Below are positions 22,511 to 30,610 of a DNA stretch of 36,696 nt, in pieces. The translations under genes were made by a program, and so were the position numbers. Under the pieces are notes generated by a model. The model did not search any database, was not told where the DNA came from, and saw only the letters and a program-made list of their open reading frames with translations. The stretch lies in NCBI GenBank assembly GCA_052387235.1, contig JBQTJJ010000086.1, forward strand, positions 1 to 36,696. Reading direction: 5' to 3'. How positions within the stretch are numbered: the first letter of the stretch is position 1; each line of letters opens with the position of its first letter. Source of the DNA: JBQTJJ01 sp052387235. Lineage in GTDB: Bacteria > Actinomycetota > Acidimicrobiia > Acidimicrobiales > GCA-2861595.

Positions 22511-23206
22511 ATGGCCGAGATCACCCTTCCTGTTGAGAGCGGCCGTCCCATCGGCTCCCGGTCGTCCGGGCGCCTGCGGGCGGCCGGCAAGATCCCCGGG
22601 GTGGTGTACGGGCACGGCATCGAGCCGCTGCCTGTGGCCGTCGAGGCGCGGGCCCTGCGGGCCGCGCTGAACACCGACGCCGGCCTCAACGCCCTGCTGA
22701 ACCTGGAGGTGGACGGGGCGTCGCACCTCACCCTGGCCCGGGAGCTGCAGCGCCACCCGGTGCGCCACACCGTGGTGCACGTCGACTTCCAGGTGGTGCG
22801 GCGGGACGAGGTCATCTCGGCCGACGTCCCGATCCAGCTGGTGGGCGAGGCGACCAAGGTGCACCGGGGCGACGGCGTGCTGGACCAGCTGGTCTTCAGC
22901 GTCACCGTGCACGCCACGCCGGCCAAGATCCCCAACGACATCGAGATCGACATCAGCGGCCTCGCCATCGGCGACGCCGTGCGCATCGGGGACCTGAAGC
23001 TCCCGGCCGGCGTCACCACCGACGTCGACCCCGAGGTCGCCATCCTGGTGGCCCAGCCGCCGCAGGTGAGCGACGCCGACCTCCTCACCGAGGCCGACAT
23101 CGAGGCGGCGGAGGCGGCCGAGGCGGCCGAGGCCGAGGGCGAGGCGGCCGAGGGTGAGGGCGAGGGCGGCGAGGCGCCGGCCCCGCCCGAGGCCGGCGAG
23201 GGCTAG
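22511..23206 (+). CDS. rplY: 50S ribosomal protein bL25 (CTC/TL5 form)
   Basis: 231-residue two-domain form of bL25, which binds 5S rRNA and in some bacteria responds to stress. The N-terminal L25 domain includes GSRSSGRLRAAGKIPGVVYGHG and HVDFQVV; the beta-rich TL5/CTC C-domain follows (VPIQLVGEATKV, DIEIDISGLAIGDAVRIGDL). The last ~50 residues are an acidic Ala/Glu/Gly tail, a common actinobacterial trait. The gene ends at TAG 23204. The same frame then stays open through the whole pth gene, which makes the rplY-pth junction unusual. Confidence 0.94.
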   Translation: MAEITLPVESGRPIGSRSSGRLRAAGKIPGVVYGHGIEPLPVAVEARALRAALNTDAGLNALLNLEVDGASHLTLARELQRHPVRHTVVHVDFQVVRRDEVISADVPIQLVGEATKVHRGDGVLDQLVFSVTVHATPAKIPNDIEIDISGLAIGDAVRIGDLKLPAGVTTDVDPEVAILVAQPPQVSDADLLTEADIEAAEAAEAAEAEGEAAEGEGEGGEAPAPPEAGEG

Positions 23207-23242
23207 GAGCTGGCCGGGCCCCGTACCGGCACACCCGCCGAT

Positions 23243-23803
23243 CTGCTGGCCGTCGGCCTGGGGAACCCGGGCGCCGAGTACGCCGGCACCCGGCACAACG
23301 CCGGCGCCGACGTCATCGCCCTGCTCGCCCGGCGCCACGGCGGCCGCCTGCGCAAGGCGAAGGAGCGGGCCCTGGTGGACGAGGTCCGGGTGGACGGCCG
23401 CCGCCTCGGCCTGGCCTTCCCCCAGACCTACATGAACGAGTCGGGCGTGGCGGTGGCGCCCCTGGTGCGCCGCTTCGGCCTGTCCGACGACCTCGCCCGC
23501 CTGGTCGTGGTCCACGACGAGCTGGACCTGCCGGTGGGCCGCATCCAGGTCAAGGTGGGCGGCGGCCTGGCCGGCCACAACGGCCTCAAGTCGATCAAGG
23601 CCCACCTCCACAGCGACGCCTTCTGCCGCATCCGCATCGGCATCGGCAAGCCCCCCGGGCGCCAGCAGGGGGTGGACCACGTCCTGCGCCCGCCGGGGAA
23701 GGCGGAGCGGGCCGAGCTCTCGGTGTCCATCGAGGAGGCGGCCGACGCGGTGGAGGCCATCCTGGCCGAGGGTCCGGCCGTGGCCATGAACCGCTTCAAC
23801 TGA
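23243..23803 (+). CDS. pth: Peptidyl-tRNA hydrolase, no canonical start codon
   Basis: Recycles peptidyl-tRNA dropped from ribosomes. The mature core is complete: AVGLGNPGAEYAGTRHNAG with catalytic Asn and His, FPQTYMNESG, VVHDELDLPVG with the conserved Asp, and GGGLAGHNGLKSI. No ATG, GTG or TTG occurs in frame between the rplY TAG (23204) and GLGNPG; candidates are CTG 23210, 23243 and 23246. I place the start at 23243, giving 186 residues, close to the usual ~190. The first in-frame GTG (23375) lies after the catalytic residues and cannot be right. The frame is the same as rplY, so TAG read-through giving a bL25-Pth fusion is another possibility. The family is certain; the start is not. Confidence 0.85.
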   Translation: MLAVGLGNPGAEYAGTRHNAGADVIALLARRHGGRLRKAKERALVDEVRVDGRRLGLAFPQTYMNESGVAVAPLVRRFGLSDDLARLVVVHDELDLPVGRIQVKVGGGLAGHNGLKSIKAHLHSDAFCRIRIGIGKPPGRQQGVDHVLRPPGKAERAELSVSIEEAADAVEAILAEGPAVAMNRFN

Positions 23804-23804
23804 C

Positions 23805-23861
23805 GCCGTCCACATCCCAGTAGTGGTCCACCCCCTGGCCCACTACTGGGAAGTGGACGGC
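23805..23861. repeat. 57-nt near-perfect palindrome between pth and mfd
   Basis: Arms 23805-23830 and 23836-23861 pair at 24 of 26 positions around a CCCCC loop; the mismatches are 23814/23852 and 23827/23839. The core arm is CCCAGTAGTGG with CCACTACTGGG. It begins 2 nt after the pth stop and ends 11 nt before the mfd -10 box, covering the place of a -35 element. It could be a terminator for pth (without a U-run), an operator for mfd, or a small mobile remnant. Confidence 0.9.
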
Positions 23862-23872
23862 CGGGGGGGCCG

Positions 23873-23878
23873 TAGCCT
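23873..23878 (+). promoter_or_regulatory. Predicted leaderless -10 box of mfd
   Basis: TAGCCT ends 6 nt before the mfd GTG, with no ribosome site, so the message should be leaderless. The preceding palindrome occupies the -35 region. Confidence 0.55.
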
Positions 23879-23884
23879 GAGCGG

Positions 23885-26800
23885 GTGAGCCTCCGCTCGC
23901 TCCCCCCGCTCCTGCGCGCCGATCCCACGCTGTCCGCCCTGGCCGGGCGGGCGGCGGCGGTGCTGGCCGTGCCCGAGCCGGCCCGCGCCTTCACCATCGC
24001 CGGCCTGGCCCACCTGTCGGAGCGCCACCCGCTGGTGGTGGCGCTCCCGACGGCCACCGACGCCGAGCGGCTGGCCCACGACCTGCGGGCGTTCCTGGGC
24101 GACGAGGCCGTCGACACCTTCCCGGCGTGGGAGACCCTGCCCTTCGAGCGGGTGAGCCCGAGCGTGGAGACCATGGGCCGGCGCCTGCGCACCATGTGGC
24201 GCCTGCGCAACCCGGACCGGGCCCCCCGGGTGCTGGTGGCCCCGGTGAAGGCCCTGGTCCAGCGGCTCGGGCCCCACGTGGAGGAGGCCGAGCCGGTGGT
24301 GCTGGGCCCCGGGGACCGGGTCGACGCCGAGGAGCTGGTGGCCCGCCTGGTGGGCGCCGGCTACCGGCGCGAGTACCAGGTGGAGCACCGGGGCGAAGTG
24401 GCGGTGCGGGGCTCGATCGTGGACGTCTACCCCTCCACGGCCGACGTGCCCGTGCGGATCGACCTGTGGGGCGACGAGGTCGACCGCCTGACCGAGTTCG
24501 CCGTGGCCGACCAGCGCTCCACCGCCGACGTGGAGCGGGCCGAGATCTTCGCCTGCCGGGAGCTGCTGGCGACCCCCGAGGTCCGGGAGCGGGCCGCCGG
24601 CCTGGTGGGGGCCGAGCCCTGGGGCCGGGAGCAGTGGGAGCGACTGGCCGAGGGACTGGTGTTCGACGGGATGGAGTCGTGGCTGCCGTGGCTCACCGAG
24701 GGCGAGCACCTGCTGCCCGACCTCATCGGCGCCGACGCCCAGGTCCTGCTGGTGGAGCCCCGCCGCATGCGGGACCGGGCCGCCGAGCTGCTGGACGAGG
24801 AGGCGGCCCTGGCCGGCACCCTGGCCGGCACGTGGGGCGCCGGCGACCGGGCCTTCCCCCGGCTCCACCTGCCCTTCGAGCGGCTCCTGGCCCATACCAC
24901 CGCGCCGGCGTGGTCGGTCACGGCCACGGCCGAGGGCCCGGACATGCCCGCCGTCACCGCCTCGGGCTGGGACCCGGTGGTGGGCGACGGCTCCCGGCTG
25001 GCCAAGCAGCTCACCGACCTGGTGGGCGACGGCTTCCGGGTCCTGATCGCCGCCGACGGCGAGGGCACGGCGGCGCGCATCACCTCCCGCCTGGCCGACG
25101 AGGCGGTGGGAGGGGTGGAGGTGGTGGTGGCGCCCCTGGAGCGGGGCTTCGTCCTGCCGTCGGTGAAGCTGGCCGTGCTCAGCGAGAGCGACGTCACCGG
25201 CCGGCGCCGGGCCCACCGCCGGCCCCGCCCCCGCCCCCGCGCCAGCGAGGGCTTCTTCGACGACCTGGCGCCGGGCGACTACGTGGTGCACCACCAGCAC
25301 GGCGTGGCCCGCTACGGCGGGATGGTGAAGCGGGCCATGGGCGGGGCCGAGCGCGACTACCTGCTGCTCGAGTACCGCGGCGGCGACCGGCTCTACGTCC
25401 CCTCCGACCAGATCGACCTGGTGCGTCCCTACACCGGCGGGGAGTCGCCCACCCTGCACAAGCTGGGCGGGACCGACTTCCAGCGCAGCAAGGCCAAGGT
25501 CCGGGCCGCCGTGCGCGAGATCGCCCAGGAGCTGATCGTGCTGTACCGGCGGCGGGTCACCAGCCCCGGCCACGCCTTCGACCCCGACACGCCCTGGCAG
25601 GCCGAGCTGGAGCAGGCCTTCCCCTACACCGAGACCCCGGACCAGCTCAAGGCCATCACCGAGGTGAAGGCCGACATGGAGGAGGAGGCCCCCATGGACC
25701 GCCTGGTGTGCGGCGACGTGGGCTTCGGAAAGACCGAGGTGGCGGTGCGGGCCGTGTTCAAGGCCATCCAGAACGGCAAGCAGGCGGCGGTGCTGGTGCC
25801 CACCACCCTGCTGGCCCAGCAGCACTTCTCCACCTTCTCGGAGCGCTTCGCCGGCTACCCCGTGCGGGTGGAGGTGCTGAGCCGCTTCCTCACCTCGGCC
25901 GAGGCCAGGAAGGTGGTGGACGGGATCAGGGACGGCGCCGTCGACGTGGTGATCGGCACCCACCGCCTCCTGTCCGCCGACGTCGCCTTCAAGGACCTCG
26001 GCCTGCTGGTGGTGGACGAGGAGCAGCGCTTCGGCGTCACCCACAAGGAGGCCATCAAGCGGCTGCGGGCCGACGTGGACGTGCTCACCCTCACCGCCAC
26101 CCCGATCCCCCGCACCCTGGAGATGAGCCTCACCGGCATCCGCGACCTCACCCTGCTCAACACCCCGCCCGCCGACCGCCAGCCCATCCTCACCTACGTG
26201 GGCGAGTACGACGAGCGGGCCGTGGCCGAGTCCATCCGCCGCGAGCTGCTGCGCGAGGGCCAGGTGTTCTTCGTGCACAACCGGGTGGCGGACATCGACC
26301 ACGTGGCCCGCGACCTGCGCCACCTGGTGCCCGAGGCCCGCATCGCGGTGGCCCACGGCCAGATGGACGAGGGCACGCTGGAGAAGGTGGTGCTCGACTT
26401 CTGGGAGGGCGCCTACGACGTGCTGGTGTGCACCACCATCATCGAGTCGGGCATCGACATGCCCACCGTGAACACGTTGGTGGTGGACCGGGCCGACCTG
26501 CTCGGCCTGGGCCAGCTGCACCAGCTCCGGGGCCGGGTGGGCCGGGCCGGGTCCCGGGCCTACGCCTACCTGTTCTTCCCCCCCGACCGGTCCCTGTCGG
26601 AGCAGGCCTACGAGCGCCTCAAGACCATCGGTGAGCCCCCCGCGCTGGGGTCGGGGTTCAAGATCGCCATGCGCGACCTGGAGATCCGCGGCGCCGGCAA
26701 CCTGCTCGGCGCCGACCAGACCGGCCACATCGCGGCGGTGGGCTACGACCTGTACGTGCAGCTGGTGAGCGAGGCGGTGGCCGAGCTGAAGGGCGAGACG

Positions 26801-27244
26801 CCCCGGGAGCCGGCCGAGGTGAAGCTCGACATCCCGGTGCACGCCAACCTGCCGCCCGACTACGTGGCCCGGGAGGACCTGCGCCTGGAGGCCTACCGCC
26901 GGCTGTCCACCGTCACCACCCACGCCGAGGTCGCCGACATCGAGGCGGAGTGGCTGGACCGCTACGGGCCGCTCCCGCCGGCGGCCGGGGCCCTGCTCAG
27001 GGTGGGACGGCTGCGGGCCGAGTGCGTGCGCACCGGCGTGCGGGAGGTGAACGTGGCCCGCGACGTGGCCCGCCTGGTCCCCCTCGCCCTGCGGACGAGC
27101 CAGACCATCCGCCTGCGCCGGCTGTTCCCGAAGGCGGTCTACAAGGAGGACATGGCCCAGCTGGTGGTGCCGCTGGTCCGGGGCGCCGACCCGGTCGACG
27201 CCGTGCTCGCCCTCCTCGCGACCCTCGTCCCGGATGAGGGCTGA
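23885..27244 (+). CDS. mfd: Transcription-repair coupling factor
   Basis: 1119-residue ATP-dependent DNA translocase that removes stalled RNA polymerase and recruits UvrA. Order: UvrB-homology region at the N-terminus (PTATDAERLAHDL, FPAWETLPFERVSPS, EYQVEHRGEVAVRGSIVDVYP), RNA-polymerase interaction domain (GDYVVHHQHGVARYGGM), RecG-like motor with Walker A in CGDVGFGKTEVAVRA, DEEQ box in VVDEEQRFGVTHKE, TATPIPRTLEMSL, QLRGRVGR, and the C-terminal TRCF domain. Length is normal. The GTG start is fixed by the TAGCCT box. It precedes the foldase lipoprotein and mazG, as in other actinobacteria. Confidence 0.97.
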   Translation: MSLRSLPPLLRADPTLSALAGRAAAVLAVPEPARAFTIAGLAHLSERHPLVVALPTATDAERLAHDLRAFLGDEAVDTFPAWETLPFERVSPSVETMGRRLRTMWRLRNPDRAPRVLVAPVKALVQRLGPHVEEAEPVVLGPGDRVDAEELVARLVGAGYRREYQVEHRGEVAVRGSIVDVYPSTADVPVRIDLWGDEVDRLTEFAVADQRSTADVERAEIFACRELLATPEVRERAAGLVGAEPWGREQWERLAEGLVFDGMESWLPWLTEGEHLLPDLIGADAQVLLVEPRRMRDRAAELLDEEAALAGTLAGTWGAGDRAFPRLHLPFERLLAHTTAPAWSVTATAEGPDMPAVTASGWDPVVGDGSRLAKQLTDLVGDGFRVLIAADGEGTAARITSRLADEAVGGVEVVVAPLERGFVLPSVKLAVLSESDVTGRRRAHRRPRPRPRASEGFFDDLAPGDYVVHHQHGVARYGGMVKRAMGGAERDYLLLEYRGGDRLYVPSDQIDLVRPYTGGESPTLHKLGGTDFQRSKAKVRAAVREIAQELIVLYRRRVTSPGHAFDPDTPWQAELEQAFPYTETPDQLKAITEVKADMEEEAPMDRLVCGDVGFGKTEVAVRAVFKAIQNGKQAAVLVPTTLLAQQHFSTFSERFAGYPVRVEVLSRFLTSAEARKVVDGIRDGAVDVVIGTHRLLSADVAFKDLGLLVVDEEQRFGVTHKEAIKRLRADVDVLTLTATPIPRTLEMSLTGIRDLTLLNTPPADRQPILTYVGEYDERAVAESIRRELLREGQVFFVHNRVADIDHVARDLRHLVPEARIAVAHGQMDEGTLEKVVLDFWEGAYDVLVCTTIIESGIDMPTVNTLVVDRADLLGLGQLHQLRGRVGRAGSRAYAYLFFPPDRSLSEQAYERLKTIGEPPALGSGFKIAMRDLEIRGAGNLLGADQTGHIAAVGYDLYVQLVSEAVAELKGETPREPAEVKLDIPVHANLPPDYVAREDLRLEAYRRLSTVTTHAEVADIEAEWLDRYGPLPPAAGALLRVGRLRAECVRTGVREVNVARDVARLVPLALRTSQTIRLRRLFPKAVYKEDMAQLVVPLVRGADPVDAVLALLATLVPDEG

Positions 27245-27252
27245 CGGCGCCG

Positions 27253-27303
27253 GGTGGGGATGGGGTCCCCACCTCGGCGAGGAGGCGGGGTTGGGGCCCC
27301 GCC
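27253..27303 (+). terminator. Two tandem GC hairpins after mfd
   Basis: Hairpin one: GGTGGGGA (27253-27260) with TCCCCACC (27266-27273), 5-nt loop. Hairpin two: GGCGGGG (27284-27290) with CCCCGCC (27297-27303), 6-nt loop. Neither is followed by a T-run. The spacing after the mfd stop fits an actinobacterial terminator pair, with the next gene's -10 box just downstream. Confidence 0.5.
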
Positions 27304-27316
27304 GGGCCAGAAGGCA

Positions 27317-27322
27317 TAGCAT
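27317..27322 (+). promoter_or_regulatory. Candidate -10 box of the PpiC lipoprotein gene
   Basis: TAGCAT ends 10 nt before the GTG start. It follows directly after the tandem hairpins and has no clear Shine-Dalgarno behind it. Confidence 0.4.
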
Positions 27323-27332
27323 CGCCGGCGTC

Positions 27333-28385
27333 GTGAGTCGCCCGAGGTTCGCCCCGCTGCTCGTCCTGGTCGCCGCCGCGGCCGTGCTCGCCGGCTGCAG
27401 CTCCTTCCGCACCTACGCGGCCGAGGTCAACGGGGCGCGCATCTCCCAGGACGAGCTGCGCTCCGAGCTCGACGCCATCCTCGGCAACGAGAAGTACCTG
27501 GAGCAGGTCGACCAGCAGTTCGCGGGCGACACCCAGGGCCAGGAGCGGGCCATCGGCGAGGGCAAGGGCACCTTCAACACCGTGTTCGTGGCCGCCGTGC
27601 TCAACCGCCGCATCGGCTTCGAGCTCATCCACCAGGAGGTGGTGCGGCGCAAGCTCGAGATCACGGCCGAGCAGCGGGCCGAGACCCGCCGGACCCTGCA
27701 GGAGCGGATCGGCAAGAAGGTCTTCGACGCGTTCCCCGCCTCCTACCGCGACGACCTGGTGCGGATCTTCACCGAGCAGCTGGCCCTGGAGCAGGCGCTG
27801 GGGGAGTCGGCGGTGGACGACGCGGCGGTGAAGGCCTTCTACGACGCCAACCCCGACGCCTTCGCCCAGAGCTGCGTCCGTCACATCCTGGTCGCCGGCG
27901 AGGCGGAGGCCGCGGCCGTCAAGGCCCGCCTCGACGGGGGGGAGGACTTCGCCGCCCTGGCCAGGGAGCTGTCCACCGACAACCAGGTCCCCAACGGCAG
28001 CGCCCAGCAGGGCGGCGACCTCGGGTGCCTGCCCAAGGGCAGCCTGGTGCCCGAGTTCGAGACGGCCATGGACGCCCTCCAGCCGGGCCAGGTGAGCGGG
28101 CCGGTGCAGACCAACTTCGGCTTCCACATCATCCGGGTCGACGATCGCAGGACCCTCTCGCTGGAGGAGGCCGCCCCCCGCATCCGCCAGAACCTCCAGT
28201 CCCAGAGCCCCAACCCGGTGGGCGTGTTCGTGAACGCGGCGATGGCCAAGGCCGAGATCGTGGTGAACCCCCGCTACGGGAAGTTCGTGAAGACGGGCCC
28301 CTCGCCGGGCGTCCAGGCACCCAAGCTGCTGGACGCGCCCGAGGAGCCGGAACCGCCGCTCCCCGGCGCCACGCCCGGGCCGTGA
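27333..28385 (+). CDS. Lipoprotein with SurA N-terminal and PpiC peptidyl-prolyl isomerase domains
   Basis: 350-residue extracytoplasmic foldase. The signal peptide (SRPRFAPLLVLVAAAAVLAGC) ends in a lipobox with Cys22 as the lipidation site. A SurA/PrsA-like helical region follows (VNGARISQDELRSEL), then a parvulin domain around residues 188-280 with CVRHILVAGEAEA, GGDLGCLPKGSLVPEFETAM and NFGFHIIRVDDR. The C-terminus is Pro-rich. It should assist folding of exported proteins at the membrane. GTG start. Its stop overlaps the mazG start by four bases (GTGA). In mycobacteria the lipoprotein gene of this neighbourhood (lpqU) is of a different family. Confidence 0.92.
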   Translation: MSRPRFAPLLVLVAAAAVLAGCSSFRTYAAEVNGARISQDELRSELDAILGNEKYLEQVDQQFAGDTQGQERAIGEGKGTFNTVFVAAVLNRRIGFELIHQEVVRRKLEITAEQRAETRRTLQERIGKKVFDAFPASYRDDLVRIFTEQLALEQALGESAVDDAAVKAFYDANPDAFAQSCVRHILVAGEAEAAAVKARLDGGEDFAALARELSTDNQVPNGSAQQGGDLGCLPKGSLVPEFETAMDALQPGQVSGPVQTNFGFHIIRVDDRRTLSLEEAAPRIRQNLQSQSPNPVGVFVNAAMAKAEIVVNPRYGKFVKTGPSPGVQAPKLLDAPEEPEPPLPGATPGP

Positions 28386-29824
28386 CCCCGAGGGTCGTGG
28401 TGGCCGGGCTCGGCCCGGCCGGCCCCGAGCTCCTCACCGCCGCCACGCTCGCCGCCCTCGACCGCATCCCCCGGCGGTACCTCCGCACGGCCCGGCACCC
28501 GGCCGCCGCGACCGTGCACGGGGCCCGCTCCTTCGACGACGTGTACGAGGCGTCGGCGACCCTCGAGGAGGTGTACGAGCGGATCACCGACGCCGTGGTC
28601 GAGGCGGCCGTCGACTCGGGCGAGGTCCTCTACCTGGTGCCCGGCTCCCCGGCCGTGGCCGAGCGCACGGTGGAGCTGCTGCGGGCCGACGCCCGGGTGC
28701 ACCTGGAGATCCTGCCGGCGCTGTCGTTCGTCGACCTGGCCTGGGACCGGCTCGGGGTCGACCCGGTGGCGGCCGGCGTCCGCCTGGTGGACGGGCACCG
28801 CTTCGCCCAGGAGGCGGCGGGGGAGCGGGGGCCGCTGCTGGTGGCCCAGTGCGACGCGGCCCTGGTCCTGTCCGACATCAAGCTGGCGGTGGACGACGCC
28901 CCGACGTCGGTCACCGTCCTCCAGCGCCTGGGCCTCCCCGACGAGGCGGTGTTCGACGTGGCCTGGGACGACCTCGACCGGGTGGTGCGGCCCGACCACC
29001 TCACCTCGCTGTGGATCCCCGAGCTGGCCGCCCCGGTGGGCCGGGAGCTGCTCCGCTTCGCCGAGCTGGTGCGCACCCTGCGCTCGAGCTGCCCCTGGGA
29101 CAGGGAGCAGACGCACGCCAGCCTCACCCGCCACCTCCTCGAGGAGGCGTACGAGACGGTGGAGGCCATCGAGGGCCTGGACCGGGACGGCGGGGGCGGC
29201 ATGGGCCACCTGGAGGAGGAGCTGGGCGACCTGCTCTTCCAGGTGTGCTTCCACGCCACCCTGGCGGCGGAGGCGGGCCACTTCACCCTGGCCGACGTGG
29301 CCCGGGGCATCCACGACAAGCTCGTCCACCGCCATCCCCACGTCTTCGGCTCGGTACGGGCCGAGACGGCGGGCGAGGTGGTGGCCAACTGGGACCGCAT
29401 CAAGATCGAGGAGAAGGGCAGGGCCAGCGTCATGGAGGGGATCCCGTCCGCCCTCCCGTCCCTCCTGCACGCGGCCAAGGTGCAGCGCCGGGCCGCGTCC
29501 GTGGGCTTCGACTGGGAGTCGGTGGACGGCGCCTATCCCAAGGTGGCCGAGGAGCTGGAGGAGCTGCGGGCCGAGCCGTCGGAGGAGGAGCTGGGCGACC
29601 TGCTGTTCGCGGTGGTGAACGTGGCCCGCCACCTCGGCCTCGACCCCGAGGCGGCCCTGCGGGGCGCCACGGGCAAGTTCCGGGACCGGTTCTCGGCGGT
29701 GGAGGCGCTGGCGGCCGGGCGGGGGCTCGACCTGGCCGGCCTCGACCTGGACGGCCTCGACGCCTTGTGGGACCAGGTGAAGGAGGCGGGCCGTCAGGCC
29801 GGCCGGCGGCCCACCGCGAAGTAG
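28382..29824 (+). CDS. mazG: Tetrapyrrole-methylase-like domain fused to MazG pyrophosphohydrolase (YabN type)
   Basis: 480-residue two-domain protein. Residues 1 to ~215 have the SAM/tetrapyrrole methylase fold (VVVAGLGPAGPELLT, VLYLVPGSPAVAERTVELL). Then comes a complete MazG: CPWDREQTHASLTRHLLEEAYETVEAIE with the first EExxE-type metal site, LEEELGDLLFQVCFHA, HRHPHVFG, NWDRIKIEEKG, and a second half-repeat EEELGDLLFAVVNVARH. MazG hydrolyses NTPs to NMPs, clearing damaged nucleotides or adjusting ppGpp. The fusion is known from Bacillus YabN and other actinobacteria. GTG start overlaps the lipoprotein stop. The 3' end overlaps the convergent methyltransferase by 31 bp. Confidence 0.93.
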   Translation: MTPRVVVAGLGPAGPELLTAATLAALDRIPRRYLRTARHPAAATVHGARSFDDVYEASATLEEVYERITDAVVEAAVDSGEVLYLVPGSPAVAERTVELLRADARVHLEILPALSFVDLAWDRLGVDPVAAGVRLVDGHRFAQEAAGERGPLLVAQCDAALVLSDIKLAVDDAPTSVTVLQRLGLPDEAVFDVAWDDLDRVVRPDHLTSLWIPELAAPVGRELLRFAELVRTLRSSCPWDREQTHASLTRHLLEEAYETVEAIEGLDRDGGGGMGHLEEELGDLLFQVCFHATLAAEAGHFTLADVARGIHDKLVHRHPHVFGSVRAETAGEVVANWDRIKIEEKGRASVMEGIPSALPSLLHAAKVQRRAASVGFDWESVDGAYPKVAEELEELRAEPSEEELGDLLFAVVNVARHLGLDPEAALRGATGKFRDRFSAVEALAAGRGLDLAGLDLDGLDALWDQVKEAGRQAGRRPTAK

Positions 29825-30591
29825 AGGAGCGGGAAGACGGTGGGCCCGGGCCTGGTCGCGTCGAGGCGCTCGAAGGCGCGGGCCCAGCGGGCCAGGTCCT
29901 CGGTGGAGGCGAGGCCGTCGGCCACCAGGGCGTCGCGGGCGGCCCAGCCGGGCGGCCGGAACCCCGGGCCCAGCCGGATGATGTTGACCCGGCCCTGGAA
30001 GTCGACCACCTCCAGGCCCGCCGCCTCCAGCAGCTCGGCCAGGCGGAGGCCGACGGCCAGGTCGTTCCCACGCGCCGCGTGCCACCGCTCGTAGCGGCCG
30101 GCGAGGTCGTCCATGTCGGCGTCGGGGGGCCGCATCGGGAACCGGGTGCCGTCGATGTCGACCAGGTACACGCAGCCGCCGGGGCGCACCAGCGATGCGG
30201 CGTGGTCCACGATGGCCTGCTCCCGCCCGCCGTTGTGGGCCAGCACGTGGCGGATCATGGCCACGTCGACGCTGCCCGGCTCGATGCCGGTGTCGTCGGC
30301 GGCGCCGACCGTCACCGTGACGTTGCCGGCCCCGGCGGCGGCGGCCGAGGCCCGGGCCGCCTCCACCGCCTCCGGCTCCTGGTCGACGGCGACCACCCGG
30401 CCGGCGGGCCCCACCAGGCCGGCCATGACGGCCGAGACGGCTCCGGGGCCGCACCCGATGTCGGCCACGACCGCGCCCTCGACGATCCCGGCCTCGTCCC
30501 AGAGGGCGTGCTCCATGCGCATGGCCGCCTCGGCCATGAGCCGGTAGCGGGACAGCTCGGCCTCGCTCAGCTTGAGGGGGTAGTCGGGCAC
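29794..30591 (-). CDS. Class I SAM-dependent methyltransferase
   Basis: 265-residue cytosolic methyltransferase. SAM-binding motif I is VVADIGCGPGAVSAVMA, the acidic ribose ligand is in VVAVDQEPEAVEAAR, motif II is near VTVGAADDTGIEPGSVDVAMI, and the post-motif strand is VRPGGCVYLVDID. The C-terminal third (GFRPPGWAARDALV onward) is outside the core fold. The substrate is unknown. The start is a GTG with no ribosome site. It lies 19 bp downstream of the CxxC protein gene on the same strand, so the two probably share a transcript. Confidence 0.85.
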   Translation of the reverse strand: MPDYPLKLSEAELSRYRLMAEAAMRMEHALWDEAGIVEGAVVADIGCGPGAVSAVMAGLVGPAGRVVAVDQEPEAVEAARASAAAAGAGNVTVTVGAADDTGIEPGSVDVAMIRHVLAHNGGREQAIVDHAASLVRPGGCVYLVDIDGTRFPMRPPDADMDDLAGRYERWHAARGNDLAVGLRLAELLEAAGLEVVDFQGRVNIIRLGPGFRPPGWAARDALVADGLASTEDLARWARAFERLDATRPGPTVFPLLYFAVGRRPA

Positions 30592-30610
30592 GGTGCCGGC
30601 GCCGGCGGCG

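Noticed and set aside
23375..23803. Short pth beginning at GTG 23375
   Set aside because: It would omit GLGNPG and the catalytic Asn and His, leaving a non-functional protein although the DNA upstream still encodes them in frame.
30595..30606. GCCGGCGCCGGC palindrome before the methyltransferase start
   Set aside because: Perfect but made only of GC dinucleotide blocks that are common by chance here; no supporting spacing to a promoter.
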